Shown here: positions 30,707 to 38,704 of the stretch, one piece after another | How the letters are laid out: each line of letters opens with the position of its first letter | Numbering within the stretch: the first letter of the stretch is position 1 | DNA from: Amycolatopsis anabasis | GTDB lineage: Bacteria; Actinomycetota; Actinomycetes; Mycobacteriales; Pseudonocardiaceae | NCBI RefSeq assembly: GCF_009765355.1 | Contig: NZ_VTHK01000003.1 | Location: 350,333 to 414,332 of the forward strand | Reading direction: 5' to 3' | Length of the DNA stretch: 64,000 nucleotides | Notes under the pieces: generated by a model | What the model was told of the DNA's origin: nothing | The model's database searches: none | The model's input: the letters and a program-made list of their open reading frames with translations, nothing else | Program-made: the position numbers and the translations under genes

Positions 30707-31153
30707 GTGAACACTATCGACCAGCGAATCGTTTCGTGCCTGGTGGCCAACGCACGATCGAGTTACGCGGAGATCGGCAAGGTCGTCGGGCTGTCCGCTC
30801 CGGCCGTCAAACGCCGGGTCGACCGGCTGCTGGAAACCGGCGTGCTGCGCGGGTTCACCGCGGTGGTCGATCCGGAGGCGCTCGGCTGGGGCACCGAGGC
30901 ATTCGTCGAGGTGCACTGCCAGGGCAACGTCACCCCGGGCCGGATCCGCTCCCGGCTCGAACCGCTGCCCGAGGTGGTCGCCGCGTACACGGTGACCGGC
31001 GCCGCCGACGCGATCGTCCACCTGCGCGCCGCCGACATCCACCAGCTGGAGACCGCGCTCGAACGCCTGCGGGGATTGGAGATCGTCGACCGGACGGTGT
31101 CGACCGTGGTGCTTTCCCGGATGCTCGAGCGGCCGCCCACACCGGACAAGTGA
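30707..31153 (+). CDS. Lrp/AsnC-family transcriptional regulator
   Basis: 148 residues. The N-terminal helix-turn-helix (IDQRIVSCLVANARSSYAEIGKVVGLSAPAVKRRVDRLLETG) is followed by the RAM ligand-binding domain (AFVEVHCQG, VVAAYTVTGAADAIVHLRAADIHQLE). It likely responds to arginine or a related amino acid, given the divergent dimethylargininase. GTG 30707 is preferred; TTG 30701 is in frame. CTAAAC at 30692-30697 may be the -10, which would give a very short leader. Confidence 0.88.
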   Translation: MNTIDQRIVSCLVANARSSYAEIGKVVGLSAPAVKRRVDRLLETGVLRGFTAVVDPEALGWGTEAFVEVHCQGNVTPGRIRSRLEPLPEVVAAYTVTGAADAIVHLRAADIHQLETALERLRGLEIVDRTVSTVVLSRMLERPPTPDK

Positions 31154-31163
31154 TGATGGCCGC

Positions 31164-31925
31164 ATGACCGATCGGATCCATGTGGAGCATTCCGGGAAGG
31201 TCGCGGTGCTCACCGTGGACGCCCCGCAGAGCCGCAACGCCCTGACCCTGGACCTGTCCGCGCAGCTCGCCGCGGCCGTGCGGGACGCGGAGGACGACCG
31301 GAACGTGCACGCCGTCGTCGTCACCGGCGCGCCCCCGGCGTTCTGCGCGGGCGCGGATCTGTCCGCGCTCGGCGCCGCCAAGGAGGAGGGATTGCGCGCG
31401 ATCTACGAAGGCTTCCTCGCGGTGGCCCGGTGCGCGCTGCCGACCATCGCCGCGGTCGGCGGCGCGGCCGTGGGCGCCGGGCTGAACCTCGCCCTCGCCG
31501 CCGACGTCCGGATCGCCGGGCCGCGTGCGAAGTTCGTCGCCCGCTTCCTCGAACTCGGCCTGCACCCCGGCGGCGGGATGACCTGGATGCTGCAGAACGC
31601 GGTCGGCACCCAGCGCGCCACCGCGATGACGCTCTTCGGCGAAGTGCTCGACGCCGAGGCCGCCGCAAGCGCTGGTCTCACCATGCGGACAGTCGAAGGC
31701 GACCACGAAGCGTTGCTCGAAGCGGCGCTCGCCCTCGCCGCGCCCGCCGCCGAGGCGCCGCGCGAGGTGTTGCTGGCCACCAAACGGTCGATGCGCGCGA
31801 CCCGCGCCCTGGCCGAGCACGCGGCCGCCGTGAACGTCGAAATCACCCCTCAACTGGCCTCTTTGGAGTCACCGGAGTTCGCCGAGCGGCTGCGTGCGAT
31901 GCGCGCCCGGATCAGCGGCCGCTAG
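31164..31925 (+). CDS. Enoyl-CoA hydratase/isomerase family protein
   Basis: 253 residues. Crotonase-fold oxyanion elements AFCAGADLSAL and GGAAVGAGLNLALAADVRIAG are clear. The catalytic Glu pair of true hydratases is not evident: the position after the second element reads FLELGLHPGGGMTW, which keeps one acidic residue (Glu) before LGLHPGGG. It may therefore be a hydratase or an isomerase acting on a short acyl-CoA. It begins ten bases after the Lrp gene and may be co-transcribed with it. Confidence 0.83.
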   Translation: MTDRIHVEHSGKVAVLTVDAPQSRNALTLDLSAQLAAAVRDAEDDRNVHAVVVTGAPPAFCAGADLSALGAAKEEGLRAIYEGFLAVARCALPTIAAVGGAAVGAGLNLALAADVRIAGPRAKFVARFLELGLHPGGGMTWMLQNAVGTQRATAMTLFGEVLDAEAAASAGLTMRTVEGDHEALLEAALALAAPAAEAPREVLLATKRSMRATRALAEHAAAVNVEITPQLASLESPEFAERLRAMRARISGR

Positions 31926-31966
31926 CCCGGACGCGCTGAGAGGAGCGTCACCGCCGGCAGCGGAAA

Positions 31967-32028
31967 GTAACTGTTACCATCGGTCACAGGTAAGCGCGGT
32001 CACACCCGGAGGTAAGTGGGGTCACACC
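31967..32028 (+). promoter_or_regulatory. Repeat-rich regulatory region before korA
   Basis: A perfect palindrome GTAACTGTTAC (31967-31977) is followed by two 18-bp direct repeats, GGTAAGCGCGGTCACACC (31989-32006) and GGTAAGTGGGGTCACACC (32011-32028), with a 22-bp period, about two helical turns. A further GGTCACA at 31982 precedes them. This looks like a multi-site operator or activator array for the korAB operon. The regulator is unknown. Confidence 0.6.
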
Positions 32029-32142
32029 GCAACACGTGACAACGAAACACCAAGTAATCTCGAGGTATCTGCGGCACGATGACTGCGCTCCAGTAACAAA
32101 AACCGGGGTGCGGTTCAGTCGGGAGAGAGGGTTCCCTGACCC

Positions 32143-34062
32143 ATGACCACCAGCGCGAACGGCAGCGGCAACGGTGCCCTGTCGGCGACCCGTCCGACCG
32201 AGGTCAGCCAACTGGACCGGGTGGTGATTCGGTTCGCCGGCGACTCCGGTGACGGTATGCAGTTGACCGGTGACCGCTTCACTTCGGAAGCCGCGGCCTT
32301 CGGCAACGACCTGTCCACGATGCCGAACTTCCCCGCGGAGATCCGCGCACCGCAGGGCACCATCCCCGGGGTCTCCAGCTTCCAGGTGCACTTCGCCGAC
32401 TACGACATCCTCACCCCGGGCGACCGCCCGGACGTGCTCGTCGCGATGAATCCCGCCGCGCTCAAGGCGAATCTGGGCGATGTCCCACAAGGTGGGACGG
32501 TCATCGTGAACACTGATGAATTCACCAAGCGCAACCTGACCAAGGTCGGCTACGAGGCCGATCCGCTCGATTCGGGTGCGCTGGAGTCCTTCCAGGTGCA
32601 CCAGGTGGCGATGTCCACGCTGACCCAGGGCGCGCTCGCGGACACCGGCCTGGGCAAGAAGGACGCCGAGCGCTGCAAGAACATGTTCGCCCTCGGCCTG
32701 CTGTCGTGGATGTACCACCGGCCCACCGAGGGCACCGAACGCTTCCTGCGGGAGAAGTTCGCGAAGAAGCCGGACATCGCCGAGGCCAACATCCTGGCCT
32801 TCCGCGCGGGCTGGAACTACGGCGAGACCACCGAATCGTTCGCGACGACGTTCGAGGTCGCCCCCGCGAAACTCGCCCGCGGCACCTACCGCCAGATCAC
32901 CGGCAACACCGCGCTCGCCTACGGGCTGGTCGCCGCGGGGCAGCAGTCCGGGCTGCCGATCCTGCTCGGCACGTACCCGATCACCCCGGCCAGCGACATC
33001 CTGCACGAACTGTCCAAGCACAAGAACTTCGGCATCCTCACCTTCCAGGCCGAGGACGAGATCGCCGGGATCGGCGCCGCACTGGGCGCCTCGTACGGCG
33101 GCGCGCTGGGCGTCACCAGCACCTCGGGTCCGGGTGTCGCGCTGAAGTCCGAGACGATCGGGCTCGGCGTGATGACCGAGCTCCCGCTGGTGGTCATCGA
33201 CGTGCAGCGCGGCGGGCCGTCGACCGGTCTGCCCACCAAGACCGAACAGGCCGACCTGCTGCAGGCGATGTTCGGCCGCAACGGGGAATCCCCGGTCCCG
33301 ATCGTCGCCCCGTGCACCCCGGCCGACTGCTTCGACGCCGCGCTGGAGGCCACCCGGATCGCGCTGACCTACCGCACGCCGGTGCTGCTGCTGTCCGACG
33401 GCGCGATCGCGAACGGCTCCGAACCGTGGCTGATCCCGGACGTCGAGGACCTGCCCGACCTGCGCGTCGAGTTCGCGACGGAACCCAACGCCACCAACGA
33501 CAGCGGCGAGTTCTGGCCGTACGTCCGCGATCCGGAGACCCTGGCCCGCGCCTGGGCCGTACCGGGCACCGCGGGCCTGCAGCACCGCATCGGCGGGCTG
33601 GAGAAGGCCGACGGCACCGGGCACATCTCCTACGACCCGGCCAACCACGACAAGATGGTCCGGTTGCGGCAGGCCAAGATCGACGGCATCGCCGTGCCGG
33701 ACGTCGCGGTCGACGACCCGTCCGGCGGCAAGGCCCGCGTTCTCGCGCTGGGCTGGGGCTCCTCCTACGGGCCGATCGGGGCGGCCTGCCGCCGGGTCCG
33801 CAAGCAGGGCATGCCGATCGCGCAGGCGCATCTGCGGCACCTCAACCCGTTCCCGGCGAATCTGGGTGCTGTCCTCGCTTCCTACGACAAGGTCGTGGTG
33901 CCGGAAATGAACCTGGGGCAACTCGCGATGTTGTTGAGGGCGCGCTACCTCGTCGACGTCGAGAGCTACACGAAGGTCGCGGGCATGGCCTTCAAGGCCG
34001 AAGAACTGCAGGGCGTCTTCACCGACGTGATCACCGCAACCAGCGAGGAGGCGGCGAAGTGA
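32143..34062 (+). CDS. korA: 2-oxoacid (2-oxoglutarate):ferredoxin oxidoreductase, alpha (gamma-alpha fused) subunit
   Basis: 639 residues. The gamma-type domain comes first (about 20-210: VIRFAGDSGDGMQLTGDRF), then the alpha-type pyrimidine-binding domain with YPITPASDILHELS and FQAEDEIAGIGAALGASYGG. The C-terminal part holds the transketolase-C-like fold. With KorB it decarboxylates 2-oxoglutarate to succinyl-CoA and reduces ferredoxin, giving low-potential electrons. The mycobacterial KorAB has the same order and fusion. It overlaps korB by GTGA. Start ATG 32143 follows GGGAGAGAGGG with some distance. Confidence 0.93.
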   Translation: MTTSANGSGNGALSATRPTEVSQLDRVVIRFAGDSGDGMQLTGDRFTSEAAAFGNDLSTMPNFPAEIRAPQGTIPGVSSFQVHFADYDILTPGDRPDVLVAMNPAALKANLGDVPQGGTVIVNTDEFTKRNLTKVGYEADPLDSGALESFQVHQVAMSTLTQGALADTGLGKKDAERCKNMFALGLLSWMYHRPTEGTERFLREKFAKKPDIAEANILAFRAGWNYGETTESFATTFEVAPAKLARGTYRQITGNTALAYGLVAAGQQSGLPILLGTYPITPASDILHELSKHKNFGILTFQAEDEIAGIGAALGASYGGALGVTSTSGPGVALKSETIGLGVMTELPLVVIDVQRGGPSTGLPTKTEQADLLQAMFGRNGESPVPIVAPCTPADCFDAALEATRIALTYRTPVLLLSDGAIANGSEPWLIPDVEDLPDLRVEFATEPNATNDSGEFWPYVRDPETLARAWAVPGTAGLQHRIGGLEKADGTGHISYDPANHDKMVRLRQAKIDGIAVPDVAVDDPSGGKARVLALGWGSSYGPIGAACRRVRKQGMPIAQAHLRHLNPFPANLGAVLASYDKVVVPEMNLGQLAMLLRARYLVDVESYTKVAGMAFKAEELQGVFTDVITATSEEAAK

Positions 34063-35123
34063 CCGCGATTGATCTGGGGCTACCGGAACTCGGGGGGATC
34101 GACCTCGTTCCGGCGACCGACGAACCGCAGAAGGCCAAGGACTACAAGTCGGACCAGGAAGTCCGGTGGTGTCCCGGCTGCGGTGACTACGTCGTGCTCA
34201 ACGCGGTCCAGGCGTTCCTGCCGCAGCTCGGCCTCAAGCGCGAGAACATCGTCTTCATCTCCGGGATCGGCTGCTCGTCGAGGTTTCCGTACTACCTCAA
34301 CACCTACGGCATGCACTCGATCCACGGCCGCGCCCCGGCGATCGCCACCGGCCTGGCCACCACGCGGCCGGATCTGTCGGTGTGGGTCGTCACCGGCGAC
34401 GGCGACGCGCTGTCCATCGGCGGCAACCACCTGATCCACGCGCTGCGGCGGAACGTGAACCTCAAGATCCTGCTGTTCAACAACCGGATCTACGGGCTGA
34501 CCAAGGGCCAGTACTCGCCCACCAGCGACCAGGGCATGGTCACCAAGTCCACGCCGATGGGGTCGGTGGACACCCCGTTCAACCCGATCTCGCTGGCCCT
34601 GGGCGCCGAGGCGTCGTTCGTGGGCCGGGCGCTGGATTCCGACCGCAAGGGCCTCACCGAGGTGCTCACCGCCGCCGCGCAGCACCGCGGTTCCGCGCTG
34701 GTCGAGATCTACCAGAACTGCCCGATCTTCAACGACGGCGCGTTCGACGTGCTCAAGGACAAGGACGAGGCCGCCGAACGGCTCATCCCGCTGCGCGCGG
34801 GCGAACCGATCGTGTTCGGGCCGGAGAACCAGTACGGCGTCACGCGGAGTTCGTGGGGCGGGCTGGAGGTCGCCAAGGTTTCCGAGATCGGCGAGGAGAA
34901 CGTGGTCGTCCACGATCCCGCCATCGCGGACACCTCGTACGCCTTCGCGCTTTCCCGCCTCGGCGACCAGAACCTGACGCACACCCCGACCGGGATCTTC
35001 CGCCAGGTCAAGCGCGCCACCTACGACGACCAGGCCCGCGCCCAGGTCGAGCAGGCCCGCGAGGCCAAGACCCCGGACCTGCAGGCGCTCCTGCGCGGCA
35101 AGGACACCTGGACGGTCGCCTAG
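34059..35123 (+). CDS. korB: 2-oxoacid (2-oxoglutarate):ferredoxin oxidoreductase, beta subunit
   Basis: 354 residues. WCPGCGDYVVLNAV, GIGCSSRFPYY and the later YQNCPIFN give the four-Cys pattern for the [4Fe-4S] cluster. The TPP/Mg-binding block is GDGDALSIGGNHLIHALRRN. It binds TPP and passes electrons to ferredoxin. GTG 34059 overlaps the korA stop. A very strong hairpin 11 bases after its stop ends the operon. No ferredoxin gene is adjacent. Confidence 0.94.
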   Translation: MTAIDLGLPELGGIDLVPATDEPQKAKDYKSDQEVRWCPGCGDYVVLNAVQAFLPQLGLKRENIVFISGIGCSSRFPYYLNTYGMHSIHGRAPAIATGLATTRPDLSVWVVTGDGDALSIGGNHLIHALRRNVNLKILLFNNRIYGLTKGQYSPTSDQGMVTKSTPMGSVDTPFNPISLALGAEASFVGRALDSDRKGLTEVLTAAAQHRGSALVEIYQNCPIFNDGAFDVLKDKDEAAERLIPLRAGEPIVFGPENQYGVTRSSWGGLEVAKVSEIGEENVVVHDPAIADTSYAFALSRLGDQNLTHTPTGIFRQVKRATYDDQARAQVEQAREAKTPDLQALLRGKDTWTVA

Positions 35124-35133
35124 TTCTCTTTGT

Positions 35134-35182
35134 CATGAGGGGACCCCTCCGGACGAATTCTGTCTGGAGGGGTCCCCTCATG
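35134..35182. terminator. 49-nt hairpin after korB, bidirectional
   Basis: A 21-bp stem with one G.T pair, starting CATGAGGGGACCCCTCC and ending GGAGGGGTCCCCTCATG, closes a 7-nt loop (GAATTCT). Each arm contains GAGGGGACCCCTC, itself palindromic, so the DNA could also form two smaller hairpins. It sits between convergent genes (korB and the minus-strand gene ending at 35187) and can terminate both. Confidence 0.88.
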
Positions 35183-35186
35183 AAAG

Positions 35187-36422
35187 TCAGGCGAGGGGGC
35201 GGAAGCCCACGCGTTCGGCGTCGGCGGCGGTGCGGAACCACACCTCGGCGACCATGCGCGGGAACTGCGGCGATTCCTCGGTGCAGTAGCGCAGTGCGGT
35301 GACGCTGGCCTTCACGCCGAATTCCTCGGACGGGCGGCCACCGCCGGGCCGCGGCATCGCGGAGCCCGGGCCGAACGGACCCGGTGGCACGGTCGGATCC
35401 GCGGGTCGGGGATCGCGGGCCGGGGGCGCCGGAGGCGGCGGCTCGGCCGGTCCCGCGGCGGCCGGATTCGGCCGGACGGCCGGTTCGAACAGCGAGCCGC
35501 TGCGGCCGCCCTCGACCTCCGGAATCGGTTCGCGGCGTTCGATGGGCCGCATCGACGGCTGGATCGGCCGGGGCGGTTCGAAGCCGCCGCGAGGCGACTG
35601 CCGGGGCTGGCGTTTGGGCAGCGCGGATTCGGCCTCTTCGATCGGATCGGCTTGCGCCTCGTCCGGTTCGGGTGCGGGCGGCTCCTCGTCGAGCGCGTAG
35701 GAGGGCGGGCCGGGCTCGATGTGCGGTGTGAAGATGGACGTCTTCTCGGCTTCGCGTTCGGCGCCGGTCTCGGCTTCGGCGGGGAACTCGGCTTCGGCGG
35801 GGAACTCGGGTTCCGCGGGCGGCTCGGGCAGCGGATCCAGCCTCGCGCTCACCGAGCCGAACTCGGTGGCCGGTTCGCGCGGGGGCGGTGTTTCCCGGGG
35901 GAATTCCGGTTCGAACGTGTGCGGCGGCTCCGGTTCGTACGCACGCGGCAGCTGCGGCTCGTGCGGGAACTCCGGTTCGCGCGGCGGCTCCGGCTCGAAC
36001 AGCGGCGCCCGCGTTTCCTCGGTCTCCGCCGGTGGTTCGAGGTGCGACGCCATCGCGGGCTTGGCGAAGGAGGTCGTCTCCTCCGCGTCTTCCCGCGCGT
36101 ACCAGGTTTCCGGCCGTTCCTCCGATTCGGGCTCAGGCTCGGGTTCGAACGCGGGCCGCTCGGGTTCGGGTTCGGGCTCGAAGGTGCGGGTCGGCGGGTG
36201 CTCGGGCGCCCAGGTGCGCGTGGGTTCCGGTGCGAACGTCCTGGCCGGGGGCTGCTCGGCGACCGGGGCCGCGGCGGCCCGTTCGGCGTGCGCGGCCGTG
36301 AGCCTGCGTTCCAGCTCGCGGCTTCTCGCCTGCGCCGGGCGGACCAGCAGGATCCAGGTGAGCAGCACGCCCACCAAGAACGCGAGCAGACTCCACAGCC
36401 AAACCTGTCCGAACAGGTTCAT
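35187..36422 (-). CDS. Membrane-anchored Pro/Glu-rich protein with small C-terminal domain
   Basis: 411 residues in three parts. An N-terminal helix (residues about 7-27) anchors it. Residues about 60-340 are a low-complexity Pro/Glu/Ala linker with many FEPEPE-like segments and two identical PEFPAEAEFPAEAE-type units. The last 42 residues (VKASVTALRYCTEESPQ, then EVWFRTAADAERVGFRPL) form a compact domain that resembles, from memory, the small 'sunset' or Ada-like domain of mycobacterial ArfC-type accessory proteins, with one Cys. No enzymatic motif is seen. A linker of this length could span the periplasm and cell wall, but the side of the membrane on which it lies is not known. Confidence 0.65.
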   Translation of the reverse strand: MNLFGQVWLWSLLAFLVGVLLTWILLVRPAQARSRELERRLTAAHAERAAAAPVAEQPPARTFAPEPTRTWAPEHPPTRTFEPEPEPERPAFEPEPEPESEERPETWYAREDAEETTSFAKPAMASHLEPPAETEETRAPLFEPEPPREPEFPHEPQLPRAYEPEPPHTFEPEFPRETPPPREPATEFGSVSARLDPLPEPPAEPEFPAEAEFPAEAETGAEREAEKTSIFTPHIEPGPPSYALDEEPPAPEPDEAQADPIEEAESALPKRQPRQSPRGGFEPPRPIQPSMRPIERREPIPEVEGGRSGSLFEPAVRPNPAAAGPAEPPPPAPPARDPRPADPTVPPGPFGPGSAMPRPGGGRPSEEFGVKASVTALRYCTEESPQFPRMVAEVWFRTAADAERVGFRPLA

Positions 36423-36508
36423 ATCCGCGCTGTCCTTTCCTCCTTGCCCCCGGGATTCCCTTCAGCAAGCCCCGGACGGCAAGCCCATGACGCGGCGGAG
36501 TGGCTACC

Positions 36509-37528
36509 TCAGTTCGTCCGCGCGACCAGGTAGTCGGCGACCGACTCGCACGCGTCGCGCGCAGGTGAGGCAGGCAGCGCCGCCAGCTCGGCTCTTGCGC
36601 GAGAAGCGTAGTCGGAAAGGGTGACCCTCGCCCGTTCGAGGCCACTGGACTCCCGCAGCAGGCCCAGCGCCTCGGTGACCAGGGCATCCTCGGTCACCGG
36701 GCCGGAGAGCAGCTCGACCAGGCGGGAATCGGTGCCGGAGTCGGCCAGCGCGTAGAGCATGGGCAGCGTGCGGACGCCTTCGCGCAGGTCGGTGCCTTGC
36801 GACTTGCCCAGTTCGTCGGACGGCGAGGCGATGTCGATGACGTCGTCGGAGATCTGGAACGCGGTGCCGATGATGTCGCCGAACCGGCACAGCGCGTCGA
36901 TGTGCGCGGGGTCGGCGCCGGACATCATGCCGCCGAACCGGCCGGCGGTGGCGATCAGCGAACCGGTCTTCTGCGCGATGACCGTGAGGTAGTGGCCGAC
37001 CGGGTCCTCCCCGGCCGCCGGCCCGACGGTTTCCCGCATCTGGCCGGTGACCAGCTCGCCGAAGGTCTCCGCGATGATCCGCGCGGCATCCGTGCCCAGG
37101 TCGGCGACCAGCCGGGACGCGTGCGCGAAGAGGAAGTCGCCAGTGAGGATGGCGATGGTGTTGTCCCAGCGCGCGTTCACGCTCTGCGCGCCGCGCCGCA
37201 TGGTGGCCTCGTCCATCACGTCGTCGTGGTAGAGCGTGGCCAGGTGCACCAGCTCGACCGCGGCGGCCGCGGTGATCACGCTCTTCGAGTTCCCGCCGCC
37301 GAACTGCGCGGCGAGCAGCGTGAACAGCGGCCGGAACCGCTTGCCCCCGGCCTCGACCAGGTGCGACGCGGCGTCGTGCACGGCCTTGACGTCGCTGTGC
37401 ACGGTCTCGCGCAGCAGGTTCTCGACGTCGTTCAGCCCGCCGGCCAGCGTCCGCAGCAGGTGCTCGTCGGCGATCTCCAGCCCGACGCTCGCGCGCAGGT
37501 CGTCGATGGCACCACCCTGAACTGACAC
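36509..37528 (-). CDS. grcC: Polyprenyl diphosphate synthase (menaquinone side chain)
   Basis: 339 residues. The first aspartate-rich motif is LYHDDVMDEATMRRG and the second SDDVIDIASPSDELGKSQGTDLREG, both complete. GGKRFRPLFTLLAA is the usual N-terminal block. It condenses isopentenyl diphosphate units to a long all-trans or partly cis chain; in mycobacteria the homologous GrcC1 lies close to menG and the quinone reductase, as here. GTG 37528 follows GGCGGAGCGAC. Longer in-frame starts add a non-conserved stretch. Chain length cannot be read by eye. Confidence 0.88.
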   Translation of the reverse strand: MSVQGGAIDDLRASVGLEIADEHLLRTLAGGLNDVENLLRETVHSDVKAVHDAASHLVEAGGKRFRPLFTLLAAQFGGGNSKSVITAAAAVELVHLATLYHDDVMDEATMRRGAQSVNARWDNTIAILTGDFLFAHASRLVADLGTDAARIIAETFGELVTGQMRETVGPAAGEDPVGHYLTVIAQKTGSLIATAGRFGGMMSGADPAHIDALCRFGDIIGTAFQISDDVIDIASPSDELGKSQGTDLREGVRTLPMLYALADSGTDSRLVELLSGPVTEDALVTEALGLLRESSGLERARVTLSDYASRARAELAALPASPARDACESVADYLVARTN

Positions 37529-37674
37529 GTCGCTCCGCCCTCTCGACACTCGGTTGCTCCCAGCGTAATGGCAAGCCACCAACCCCGGTCGGTCCACCGG
37601 CACTGGTCAGAGGTGACGAACACGACAGGGGCCGCCTGTGTGCCGGACCGGTCACCCGCGGTACGCACCCGAGG

Positions 37675-38571
37675 TCATCGCCCCGCCCGCAGCCGGCGAA
37701 CCTGCTCCCGCAGCCAGCGGTGCGCGGGGTCGGCGGTGAGCCGGGGGTGCCACGCCTGGGACATCCACTTGACCGGCAGGTCGCCGGGGACCGAGAGCAG
37801 GCGCACCCCGCAGGCGCGGGCGGCGAACTCGCCGAAGTCGCGGTTGACCAGGCACACCAGTTCGGTGGCCAGCACCAGGTGCATCGCCGCGGTCGGGGTC
37901 GGCACCACGGCCACGACTTCCCGGGAAAGTCCTTGTGCCGCAAGGAGTTCATCGAGGGGACCGTGACTGCGGCCGCGCCGGGAGATGGCCAGGTGCGGTA
38001 GCGCGGCCAGCCGCCGCAGGGTCATCCGCCCGCGCGCGATCGGGTGCCCCGGCGCGGCGATCAGCGCGGTTCCCTCCTGCCACAACGGTTCCACCTCGAT
38101 CTCCGGGCCGAGGTCGTCGATGACTCCGAGGTCGAGGTCGATCACGCCGTCCCGCAACGGCTGGACGTCTTCCTCGCCCTCGGCCAGGAACCGCAGCCGC
38201 ACGTGCGGCGCCTGCGCCCGCGCGGCGGCGACCAGCCCGGGACCGAGCTGACAGATCAACGCGTCGTTGGCCCGGATGGCGAACGTGCGTTCGCACGTGG
38301 CCAGATCCACCTCGCCGGTGCGGCGCAGCACGCCCCGCGCCTGCTCGACCAGGCCGCGCACCTCCGACCGCAGTGCGATCGCCGCCGGGGTGGGCACCAT
38401 GGTCCGGCCCGCGCGCACCAGGATCGGATCGCCGAGCGTCCGGCGGAGGCGGCCGAGCGCGCGTGAGGTGGCGGGTGCGGACAGGTGCAGCCGTTCGGCC
38501 GCCCCGGTGACGCTGCCCTCGGTGAGCAGCGCGTCGAGCACCACCAGCAGGTTGAGATCCACGTCGGCCAC
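37675..38571 (-). CDS. LysR-family transcriptional regulator
   Basis: 298 residues. The helix-turn-helix (VDLNLLVVLDALLTEGSVTGAAERLHLSAPATSRALGRLRRTLGDPILVR) is followed by a substrate-binding domain. GTG 38571 is used, as it gives the family's standard N terminus. It is divergent from an EmrB/QacA-type transporter, 133 bp away, with an inverted repeat between them; local control of the exporter by a small effector is likely. Confidence 0.9.
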   Translation of the reverse strand: MADVDLNLLVVLDALLTEGSVTGAAERLHLSAPATSRALGRLRRTLGDPILVRAGRTMVPTPAAIALRSEVRGLVEQARGVLRRTGEVDLATCERTFAIRANDALICQLGPGLVAAARAQAPHVRLRFLAEGEEDVQPLRDGVIDLDLGVIDDLGPEIEVEPLWQEGTALIAAPGHPIARGRMTLRRLAALPHLAISRRGRSHGPLDELLAAQGLSREVVAVVPTPTAAMHLVLATELVCLVNRDFGEFAARACGVRLLSVPGDLPVKWMSQAWHPRLTADPAHRWLREQVRRLRAGR

Positions 38572-38597
38572 GACGCCACCCTTCGATTCCAGTTGAC

Positions 38598-38621
38598 GCA
38601 ATCCTTGGTTGCCATCATTGC
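38598..38621. promoter_or_regulatory. Inverted repeat between LysR gene and MFS transporter
   Basis: GCAAT (38598-38602) and ATTGC (38617-38621) surround a 14-bp core. Spacing and position between the divergent starts fit a LysR-type recognition site. The arms are short, so confidence is limited. Confidence 0.5.
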
Positions 38622-38704
38622 ACTGGACGCATGCCCGGCGCGTTCCTACCGTGGCTTCCGGAACCGCGAACTGCTCGCGTTCTTCCTTCCCCAGAAAGGC
38701 AGTC

